Shown here: one piece after another, positions 1 to 9,235 of the stretch
Layout of the letters: every line of letters starts with the position of its first letter
Position numbering within the stretch: the first letter of the stretch is position 1
NCBI RefSeq assembly: GCF_009905375.1
Contig: NW_027420787.1
Span: forward strand, 1 to 64,000
DNA from: Apium graveolens
Lineage: Eukaryota; Streptophyta; Magnoliopsida; Apiales; Apiaceae
Direction: 5' to 3'
Length of the DNA stretch: 64,000 nucleotides
Translations under genes and position numbers: made by a program
The notes under the pieces: generated by a model
The model's input: only the letters and a program-made list of their open reading frames with translations
Told to the model about the DNA's origin: nothing
Databases searched by the model: none

Positions 1-3000
1 AGGTGGTTTAAAGGATGTCAAATTAGATGTTTATGATGTTAACATGTTAATTGTACCAATATATGGTTGAAAGTGAGTCTTATAAGGTGCAAAATTAACT
101 CTAATATAGGTTTAAAGGGACTTAGCATGGTAGATTAGAGCCAAATATGGACCTAAAATTGACTTGTATAAAAGTGGTACCAAGAGATGGTTAAAGGATG
201 TCAAATTGGATGTTTATGATGTTAACATGTTAATTCTACCAATATATGGTAGAAAGTAGTCTTATAAGGTGCAAAATTACTCTAATATGGTTTAAAGTGA
301 CTTACATGGTAGATTAGAGCCAAATGTGGACCAAAATTGACCCGTATGAAAGGTGGTACCAAGAGATGGTTAAAGGATGTCAAATTGGATGTTATGATGT
401 TAACATGTTAATTCTACTCAATATATGGTTGAAAGTGAGTCTTATAAGTGCAAAATTACTCTAATATGGTTTAAAAGTGACTTACATGGTAGATTAGAGC
501 CAAAATGTGGACCAAAATTGGACCGTTATAAAAGTGGTACCAAGAGATGGTTAAAGGATGTCAAAGTGGATGTTTATGATGTTAACATGTTAATTCTACC
601 AATATATGGTTGAAAGTGAGTCTTATAAGGTGCAAAATTACTCTAATATGGTTTAAAGGGACTTACATGGTAGATTAGAGCCAAAATGTGGACCAAAATT
701 GACTTGTATAAAAGTGGTACCAAGAGATGGTTAAAGGATGTCAAATTGGATGTTTATGATGTTAACATGTTAATTCTACCAATATATGGTTGAAAGTGAG
801 TCTTATAAGGTGCAAAATTACTCTAATATGGTTTAAAGTGACTTACATGGTAGATTAGAGCCAAAATGTGGACCAAAATTGACTCGTATGAAAAGTGGTA
901 CCAAGAGATGGTTAAAGGATGTCAAATTGGATGTTTATGATGTTAACATGTTAATTCTACCAATATATGGTTGAAAGTGAGTCCTTATAAGGTGCAAATT
1001 ACTCTAATATGGTTTAAAGTGACTTACATGGTTGATAGAGCCAAAATGTGGACCAAAATTGACTTGTATAAAAGTGGTACCAAGAATGGTTAAAGGATGT
1101 CAAATTGGATGTTTATGATGTTAACATGTTAATTCTACCAATATATGGTGGCAAGTTAGTCTTATAAGGTGCAAAATTACTCTAATATGGTTTAAAAAGG
1201 GACTTACATGGTAGATTAGAGCCAAAATGTGGACCAAAATTGACTTGTATAAAAGTGGTACCAAGAGATGGTTAAAGGATGTCAAATTGGATGTTTATGA
1301 TGTTAACATGTTAATTCTACCAATATATAGTTGAAAGTGAGTCTTATAAGGTGCAAAATTACTCTAATATGGTTTAAAGTGACTTACATGGTTGATTAGA
1401 GCCAAAATGTAGACCAAAATTGACTCGTATGAAAGTGGTACCAAGAGGTGGTTAAAGGATGTCAAATTAGATGTTTATGATGTTAACATGTTAATTGTAC
1501 CAATATATGGTTGAAAGTGAGTCTTATAAGGTGCAAAATTACTCTAATATAGTTTAAAGGGACTTGCATGGTAGATTAGAGCCAAAATATGGACCAAAAT
1601 TGACTTGTATAAAAGTGGTACCAAGAGATGGTTAAAGGATGTCAAATTGGATGTTTATGATGTTAACATGTTAATTCTACCAATATATGGTGGCAAGTTA
1701 GTCTTATAAGGTGCAAAATTACTCTAATATGGTTTAAAGGGACTTACATGGTAGATTAGAGCCAAAATGTGGACCAAAATTGACTTGTATAAAAGTGGTA
1801 CCAAGAGATGGTTAAAGGATGTCAAATTGGATGTTTATGATGTTAATATGTTAATTCTACCAATATATAGTTGGAAGTGAGTCTTATAAGGTGCAAAATT
1901 ACTCTAATATGGTTTAAAGTGACTTACATGGTTGATTAGAGCCAAAATGTGGACTAAAATTGACCAGTATAAAAGTGGTACCAAGAGATGGTTAAAGGAT
2001 GTCAAATTGGATGTTTATGATGTTAACATGTTAATTCTACCAATATATGGTTGAAAGTGAGTCTTATAAGGTGCAAAATTACTCTAATATGGTTTAAAGT
2101 GACTTACATGGTTGATTAGAGCAAAAATGTAGACCAAAATTGACTCGTATGAAAGTGGTACCAAGAGGTGGTTAAAGGATGTCAAATTAGATGTTTATGA
2201 TGTTAACATGTTAATTGTACCAATATATGGTTGAAAGTGAGTCTTATAAGGTGCAAAATTACTCTAATATGGTTTAAAGGGACTTGCATGGTAGATTAGA
2301 GCCAAAATATGGACCAAAATTGACTTGTATAAAAGTGGTACCAAGAGATGGTTAAAGGATGTCAAATTGGATGTTTATGATGTTAACATGTTAATTCTAC
2401 CAATATATGGTGGCAATTTAGTCTTATAAAGTGCAAAAATACTCTAATATGGTTTAAAGTGACTTACATGGTAGATTAGAGCCAAAATTTGGACTAAAAT
2501 TGACCCGTATGAAAGTGGAACCAAGAGATGGTTAAAGGATGTCAAATCGGATGTTTATGATGTTAACATGTTAATTTTACCAATATATGGTTGAAAGTGA
2601 GTCTTATAAGGTGCAAAATTACTCTAATATGGTTTAAAGTGATTTACATGGTAGATTAGAGCCAAAATGTGGACTAAAATTGACCCGTATGAAAGTGGTA
2701 CGAAGAGGTGGTTAAAGGATGTCAAATTAGATGTTTGTGATGTTAACATGTTAATTGTACCAATATATGGTTGAAAGTGAGTCTTATAAGGTGCAAAATT
2801 ACTCTAATATGGTTTAAAGGGACTTACATGGTAGATTAGAGCCAAAATGTGGACCAAAATTGACTTGTATAAAAGTGGTACCAAGAGATGGTTAAAGGAT
2901 GTCAAATTGGATGTTTATGATGTTAACATGTTAATTCTACCAATATATGGTTGAAAGTGAGTCTTATAAGGTGCAAAATTACTCTAATATGGTTTAAAGT

Positions 3001-4089
3001 GACTTACATGGTTGATTAGAGCCAAAATGTAGACCAAAATTGACTCGTATGAAAGTGGTACCAAGAGGTGGTTAAAGGATGTCAAATTAGATGTTTATGA
3101 TGTTAACATGTTAATTGTACCAATATATGGTTGAAAGTGAGTCTTATAAGGTGCAAAATTACTCTAATATGGTTTAAAGGGACTTGAATGGTAGATTAAA
3201 GCCAAAATATGGACCAAAATTGATTTGTACAAAAGTGGTACCAAGAGATGGTTAAAGGATGTCAAATTGGATGTTTATGATGTTAACATGTTAATTCTAC
3301 CAATATATGGTGGCAAGTTAGTCTTATAAGGTGCAAAATTACTCTAATATGGTTTAAAGTGACTTACATGGTAGATTAGAGCCAAAATGTGGACTAAAAT
3401 TGACCCGTATGAAAGTGGTACCAAGAGATGGTTAAAGGATGTCAAATTGGATGTTTATGATGTTAACAATTTAATTCTACCAATATATGGTGGCAAGTTA
3501 GTCTTATAAGGTGCAAAATTACTCTAATATGGTTTAAAGTGACTTACATGGTTGATTAGAGCCAAAATGTGGACCAAAATTGACTTGTATAAAAGTGGTA
3601 CCAAGAAATGGTTAAAGGATGTGAAATTGGATGTTTATGATGTTAACATGTTAATTCTACCAATATATGGTGGCAAGTTAGTCTTATAAAGTGCAAAATT
3701 ACTCTAATATGGTTTAAAGGGACTTACATGGTAGATTAGAGCCAAAATGTGGACCAAAATTGACTTGTATAAAAGTGGTACCAAGAGATGGTTAAAGGAT
3801 GTCAAATTGGATGTTTATGATGTTAACATGTTAATTCTACCAATATATGGTTGAAAGTGAGTCTTATAAGGTGCAAAATTACTCTAATATGGTTTAAAGT
3901 GACTTACATGGTTGATTAGAGCCAAAATGAAGACCAAAATTGACTCGTATGAAAGTGGTACCAAGAGGTGGTTAAAGGATGTCAAATTAGATGTTTATGA
4001 TGTTAACATGTTAATTGTACCAATATATGGTTGAAAGTGAGTCTTATAAGGTGCAAAATTACTCTAATATAGTTTAAAGGGACTTGCAT
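1..4089. repeat. 180-bp tandem satellite array, left half
   Basis: About 23 head-to-tail monomers of 180 bp. From about 1200 onward the phase is exact: the marker GACTTACATGG recurs at 1201, 1381, 1561 and so on to 4081. Monomers fall into recurrent variants, told apart by TTGAAAGTGA versus GGCAAGTTAG, TTCTACC versus TTGTACC, and AGAGATGG versus AGAGGTGG. The first 1.2 kb has many one-base indels that the rest lacks. Monomer length and lack of coding capacity fit a plant centromeric or subtelomeric satellite; which of these cannot be told from sequence alone. The array is interrupted at 4089 by element E1 and resumes in phase at 43221. Confidence 0.95.
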
Positions 4090-5873
4090 TGTAACACCCC
4101 CAGATCCGGGGTCGGGGATCCGGGTTGTCACGAGTTCCATTTCCCTTAATAACACCCAATCTTAATAATTAATCAACTACTCTGTACTGTGACCCCACAA
4201 TAAACACACACACCACACGTTATAGTCTCAGAGATGAACATCCAAAAATAATCACAACTCGTTTTATTCCACAATTATCTGCCAATACACCTTAAAAGGT
4301 TTTCTGAATAAATTTACATTTTCTTTGCCATTATTACAATTCATAAGTATACATAAATCTGGTACATCAAAAGTTGAAGCCTAGTCTATTGGTAGTTCCC
4401 ACCTTAACTACAGCGACTTCAATGCCTATAGGAAGCTGCAGAACGTTTCCTATCCGCTCGCGAATTGGGAGCTTGGTCCTGTTCATCTTATCTATCTGAT
4501 GTTGTGTGATGAAAGAAGAAAGCAAGGGTGAGCAGCAAGCCCACCAAAATAATATGTATAATGATTAACAATATATGAGTCTACTCATAATACTCATGAA
4601 AGTCTTGGTTAAAAGAAATGAACCAAGTTGATAACTTAATGCGATGAAGTCGCAAAATATTCTGTATATATATATATATACATATATACTTTTCAAAATA
4701 TTGGAAGTCCTCTTCCATGCATAATATACACAAAGTCCCAGTGTATAACTGTATATAAAAAAAATATCGTTGCAAGGTGATCTCATATATCTAACCTTGT
4801 CTCAACGTTTTTCTGAGAATCTTTGTCTTGCATAAGACAATTATTAATTAGATATAAGTTTAAAAGATGAGGTTACCAAATACCCCAATATACTTATATC
4901 TTTCCCAAATACTACTTGAACTACCACCGTTCAAGTTATAATCAGTTTTAAGAAAACATCCCATAGATGAGACCACAAGTTAAGACTTGAATAGATTCAA
5001 TCTTTGAAATATTATTGAATGAAAAGGTTATGAGATACTTTATTTAATCCCGATATATGTATATCCACATATATACCTCTTTAAACATTTCCTGGAACCT
5101 CTGTTATGTAAAGTATGAACAGAGTTTGAAACATCCAATGAATTTTGGAAAGGAAAAGAATTTTGGCATAAACCCGATATCTTGCTGATCAGGCAAAGAT
5201 ACCAATAAGTAACCTTTTCTACTGTAGATGGATGAATTCCTCACCGGTCATCACCCTGGCCGCATTAGGACCTCGCGCTAGACCGTACCCCGGCCCCTCA
5301 CGCGTTGATGGACTGCCACCCAGCCACTTACACAATAATAGACCGTACCCCGGCCTGTCGCTTATGCCGACTCAATGAGATGGGCTTACTTCCCGAACGT
5401 TGGGCAAGTAATCAATTCATTTACCAAATCTGCAACCTCGTTGCGAATATAAAATATACCACAGAGCCGGATTCCCCAGGTTTTGAGCGAGTATTTAAAT
5501 CCCCTTTAAAAAGGAAGATCTTAAATATAAAAAATGAGTTTTGGGATTCGCTCTGACTTTTAAAAATCATTTTGAAGACTCGAAAACACTTTAAAGAGTG
5601 TTTGGAGTAAGGCTGATTTAATGAAGTAAATCAGTCCCCAGAATATTTAGAAAATGACTGAATATTATTATTTTAAATAATATTCCCATAAAGAATAATC
5701 TATATAAAAATAATTGAAGTAGAAGTATTAAAACTTATACTTGAAATAAACATTAAATAACCAAAGATATACTTATATGAAAGTATTATCTTTATTTGAA
5801 TAATCGAAAATAAGTTTGATTATTAACACCTTACTCTTTAATAAAATAAAGAATATATTACAGCACATAATCG

Positions 5874-6038
5874 GAGTCATAGATCCTCAAATGAATATTC
5901 AAATAATATTCAATAAATAATATAAACTGAGTCATAAGCCCTCGAATGAATATTCAAATATTATTCAATAAATAATATAAAAGGAGTCATAAGTCCTCGA
6001 ATGAATATTCAAATATTATTCAAATAATAAAATAAAGG
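5874..6038. repeat. 55-bp tandem subrepeats in the LTR, three copies
   Basis: Each unit starts GAGTCATA, followed by (C)CTCGAATGAATATTC and an AT-rich tail; starts are at 5874, 5929 and 5984. Equivalent arrays lie at 40897-41061 (three copies), 25585-25804 and 35454-35673 (E2, four copies, opposite strand), 47412-47630 (E3, four), and 53967-54180 and 62108-62320 (E4, four). Copy number differs between family members, as expected for slippage or unequal crossing-over. Confidence 0.85.
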
Positions 6039-6082
6039 TATCGAATAAACCTTATTCGATCCATAGTTTTAAAAACTATATC

Positions 6083-6120
6083 CATATATATATATATAAA
6101 TAAATATATATATATAATAT
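6083..6120. repeat. AT-rich microsatellite in the LTR
   Basis: Alternating TA with short AAATAAA interruptions. The same tract, with different lengths, occurs in every LTR of the family, for example at about 25505, 35388, 41108, 47676, 54235 and 62380. It is the main source of length difference between otherwise near-identical LTR pairs. Confidence 0.85.
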
Positions 6121-6564
6121 ACTCGGGAACATCGACTCCCGGTTTAGAAATATGTTCACCTTTTATCCCCTATACTAAGGGTATACGCAACTACTTGCTT
6201 ATTTCTAGCATAGGTATTATGCAACTATAAGCATTGAAATCAACAGATAGATAACCAGATTACGAAACAGACATGCATATATACCATATTAGCATGCTCC
6301 AATATATCGCAAAACTTGCTAATAACAATCATGCAATATCACAAGATAATGCATATACATATATTTACATCACAACAACAGTATATCAGGTAGAAAACTT
6401 GCCTGAGCGACTGGGGGTTACGAATGGCTCGGGACGAGTCTGGTAACCTATAAACAACAAGTAAGTTGGAATTAAACCAAAGTCACTTGTAAATCTATAC
6501 TTTAACTAACTTAGACTCTAACGCTTGTTTTGCGCTCACTGATTCGCTTAAGTCACTCGGGTAC

Positions 6565-7113
6565 TGTTATGGATTAAAAACTAATATATATAATTGCTGT
6601 ATTTAATACTAAGGAACGTGAGCTTCGAGGCTCGATTTGACTGCTCTTGTGTTTCGTGACTCAATCTGCCTTAACAAGATGCCTACGTACCTTGCTGATT
6701 GCCAAGGATCAAGTCAAAAAACGTAGTTCTGATTGGTGGGGGTGAGACCCCTTATATAGATGTGGGAGTCCTTGAATTGGACTTGGTATAGGAGACTTGG
6801 TGGATAAGCCTCTGAATTAGGATAGACTTAGGAGTCCTAGGAAGTAGGAAGCTGATTCCTTATCCTTTTAGGTCCCCTTGAGGCTAATCTCTAAGGACTT
6901 ATATCCTCATCGGGACTCTTTTCAACATCTGATTTCTCCCTTATTAATTAATTACGAAATTAATTAATAATCAGGGCTTTTTGGGCCTTTTTTTATTCCA
7001 CCAGGCCTGATCTGGTCCGTCAGGCTTAACCTTTCTGGTCTGAATATTATACATCTTATTATTGGGCTTAACAGCCCATTAATTATAAAATCAGGACTTA
7101 TTTATCCCTATCA
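6565..7113 (-). repeat. Tat element 3' LTR (549 bp)
   Basis: Same length as the copy at 17197-17745 and identical except for one base by eye. It contains a TATA-like CCTTATATA (6750-6758, reading TATATAAGG on the element strand) and a perfect hairpin with 13-bp arms TTATTAATTAATT and a 4-nt loop around 6941-6970. Confidence 0.95.
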
Positions 7114-7131
7114 TTTGCCCCCCAACTTTTG
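7114..7131 (-). other. Polypurine tract of the Tat element
   Basis: On the minus strand the sequence just upstream of the 3' LTR is AAAAGTTGGGGGGCAAA, a purine-rich run that would prime plus-strand DNA synthesis. Its position directly against the LTR supports the assignment. Confidence 0.8.
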
Positions 7132-7232
7132 GGAAACATTGATTAGGTTTCGCAGAAGTTAAATCTATTCGTTCCCTTACAGGGTTTCATTTTTGCGTAA
7201 AGTGTGGAGCGACCTACACATTTACAACGAAT
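7132..7232. other. Tat element UTR spacer
   Basis: About 100 bp between the polypurine tract and the start of the TTTCTGG-rich tandem repeats. I see no motif in it. Confidence 0.5.
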
Positions 7233-8043
7233 CTTCCTTTTATTCAGAAATTATCTTAATTTCCAGGAATTTTTCCCTAATTTTCTGGAATTTTCCCTAA
7301 TTCTCTGGATTTTTCCCTTAATTTCTGGGATCTATCCTAATTTTCTGGATTTTTCCCTTATTTCTGAAAATATTAATATTTTTCAGAAATTATTTAAGGA
7401 ATTTCCTTATTTTTTCTGGATTTTTCCCTTAATTTCTGGGTTTTATCCCAATTTTCCTGGATTTTTCCCTTAATTTCTGGGATTTATCCTAATTTTTCTG
7501 GATTTATTCCTTATTTCTGAATATATTTTTCAGAAATTATTTAAGGAATTTCCTTAATTTCTGGGATTTATCCTAATTTTCTGGAATTTTCCCTAATTTT
7601 CTGGGATTTTTCCTAATTCTCTGGATTTTTCCCTTAATTTCTGGGATCTATCCTAATTTTCTGGATTTTTCCCTTATTTCTGAAAATATTAATATTTTTC
7701 AGAAATTATTTAAGGAATTTCCTTATTTTTTCTGGATTTTTCCCTTAATTTCTGGGTTTTATCCCAATTTTTCTGGATTTTTCCCTTAATTTCTGGGATT
7801 TATCCTAATTTTTCTGGATTTATTCCTTATTTCTGAATATATTTTTCAGAAATTATTTAAGGAATTTCCTTAATTTCTGGGTTTTATCCCAATTTTTCTG
7901 GATTTTTCCCTTAATTTCTGGGATTTATCCTAATTTTCTGGAATTTTCCCTAATTTTCTGGGATTTTTCCTAATTTTTCTGGATTTATTCCTTATTTCTG
8001 AAAATATTAATATTTTTCAGAAATTATTTAAGGAATTTCCTTA
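7233..8043. repeat. Minisatellite in the Tat element 3' UTR, about 316-bp period
   Basis: Short variants of TTAATTTCTGGGATTTATCC alternate with an AT-rich segment. The marker TTATTTCTGAAAATATT recurs at 7358, 7674 and 7992, giving a 316-318 bp higher-order period built from subunits of about 20 bp. The marker is part of a near-palindrome (TTTCTGAAAATATT facing AATATTTTTCAGAAA). Tat-lineage elements are known for tandem repeats in this 3' UTR region, and such repeats can seed new satellites. Confidence 0.85.
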
Positions 8044-8080
8044 TTTTTTTTTTCTTTTTTTTTTTTTTTTTTTTTTTTTT
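8044..8080. repeat. Poly-T tract
   Basis: A homopolymer run of T with a single C. It may be a slippage product at the end of the minisatellite. Its exact length is unreliable in most sequencing data. Confidence 0.8.
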
Positions 8081-8088
8081 AATACAGT

Positions 8089-8545
8089 TTTCGACCAGGA
8101 ATCCATTCGACCAGGATCCTGGTCGAATTAACCCCCATATTGCCCTGGTCGACAGCTTTTCGGGCAGGATGCTTTCGATCAGGAATCCTGGTCGAATTTC
8201 GGCCAGGATTTTTCTCTTAATTTATTTATTTATTTATTATTTTTTTTTTTATACAATTTTCGACCAGAAAATTTTCGACCAGAAATTTTGTTCCTTTCGG
8301 TCAGGAGTCCTGCTTTTTGACCGAATTAACCTTCATTTGTTGCCCAGGTCGATGCAAATTCGGGCAGGGTTAGTTCGACCAGAATTTTCCCTTGGTTTCT
8401 AGTCGACAAGGTTTCAGGCATGGCTTTCTCGATCAGAATTCTGACCCTTTCGGTCAGGAAATCATATTTTGACCGAATTAACCTTTCTCTCAGCCTTGGT
8501 CGATGCCCTTTCAACCACAACTCATTCAAGGAAAAATACAGTTCG
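8089..8545. repeat. Degenerate TCGACCAGGA repeat region
   Basis: The decamer TTCGACCAGG or its complement CCTGGTCGAA, with variants such as TCGATCAGGA and TCGGTCAGGA, occurs many times here. At 8105-8128 two copies meet as a perfect 24-bp palindrome with half-site ATTCGACCAGGA. A second, imperfect palindrome sits at about 8174-8196, and a short T-rich tract at 8219-8250. No coding sequence is evident. The region is upstream of the plus-strand gene and downstream of gag-pol on the other strand. Confidence 0.7.
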
Positions 8546-8599
8546 TGCCTTGATCGAATTGGGTCAAGAACATGTTAATGCATATATTTTCTTAGGGTC

Positions 8600-9046
8600 A
8601 TACGTCTGGGCTGGACTCTATTGGGCCCTTGATTTGGGCCTGGATTTTTTTTGGGGCTATCCTCTGGGCCCATTGTTTTTTTTTTGTTTAACTGGGCTTT
8701 TAGCTCACGGGCTTATTTTAACCCTATTCCAATATACTGGGCCTTTTAATTGGGTCCCTTTCAAAAAGATATTAGGGCCTCAAATAGGGCTTTTGTACCT
8801 GGGCCTTAGCTCTGGGCCTTTTTAGCCCTACACACTTGGATTTTCCAAGATTCTTATAAAATTGGGCCTTATCTCTAAGTCCAAATTCCAGGTTCTTTCT
8901 TCTAAGATTTTTCTGGATTCTTCTAGAATCTTTGAAAAATTAAAATTCTTTATTTGGTCCTTCCAGGAATTTCCAGGATTTTCCAGAACCTTCTCTTTGT
9001 TGGGCCCAAATGGGCTTTTTGAGGCCCAAACCACCTCTTCTTTGGC
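8600..9046 (+). promoter_or_regulatory. TGGGCY-rich promoter region of the antisense gene
   Basis: More than a dozen TGGGCC/TGGGCT motifs or their complements GGCCCA/AGCCCA occur here, for example in TTGGGCCC, CTGGGCCC, CTGGGCCTT and GGGCCCAAATGGGCT, ending just before the TATA box at 9047. TGGGCY is the core of plant site II promoter elements bound by TCP factors and common in genes expressed in dividing cells. That it drives the gene at 9236 is inferred from position. Confidence 0.6.
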
Positions 9047-9054
9047 TATATAAA
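9047..9054 (+). promoter_or_regulatory. TATA box of the antisense gene
   Basis: TATATAAA in the context GGCTATATAAAGG. A start of transcription about 30 bp downstream would fall near 9080, giving a pyrimidine-rich 5' UTR of roughly 150 nt before the ATG at 9236. Confidence 0.7.
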
Positions 9055-9100
9055 GGTGGGTGGGGGGGAGTGTTCAACTCACACTCTTCACTCCTCATTC

Positions 9101-9196
9101 CTTCCAACTTCCTACTCTCTCAACCTTTCTTCCCTAGCTTTCAGCCTCCTTCCAACTTCCTACTCTCTCAACCTTCCTTCCCTAGCTTTCAGCCTC
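9101..9196 (+). repeat. 48-bp tandem duplication in the 5' UTR
   Basis: Two nearly identical 48-bp units, 9101-9148 and 9149-9196, beginning CTTCCAACTTCC. They are CT-rich and end 40 bp before the start codon of the plus-strand gene. Confidence 0.85.
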
Positions 9197-9235
9197 CTTC
9201 CTTCCACAGTTTCCAGGCTTTTCCCAGCTTTACTA

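Larger units (their letters stand above)
4090..6564 (-). repeat. E1 3' LTR, U5-side part (split by the Tat element)
   Basis: This starts with TGTAACACCCCC and aligns end to end with 39116-41585 of the other E1 LTR. The LTR breaks after CGGGTAC at 6564, where the Tat element is inserted, and continues at 17751. It holds three 55-bp subrepeats at 5874-6038 and an AT-rich microsatellite at 6083-6120. I see no gene in it; short open frames here are not conserved between LTR copies. Confidence 0.93.

Noticed and set aside
425..613. Short open frame in the satellite, with a similar one at 44483-44686
   Set aside because: It is a chance frame over the 180-bp repeat; neighbouring monomers break it and there is no start context or conservation of frame.
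5305..5556. Frames of 60-85 residues starting MMDCHPATYTIIDRTPA in several LTRs
   Set aside because: The DNA is conserved as part of the LTR, but the frames end differently in each copy, so coding is not supported.
5874..6038. Evenly spaced repeats that could suggest a CRISPR array
   Set aside because: The units are contiguous 55-bp tandem copies without unique spacers, inside a plant LTR.
9056..9235. Use of the ATG at 9056 as the start of the antisense gene
   Set aside because: It lies at the TATA box and upstream of any likely transcript start, and the extra residues are translated CT-repeat. The ATG at 9236 fits better.
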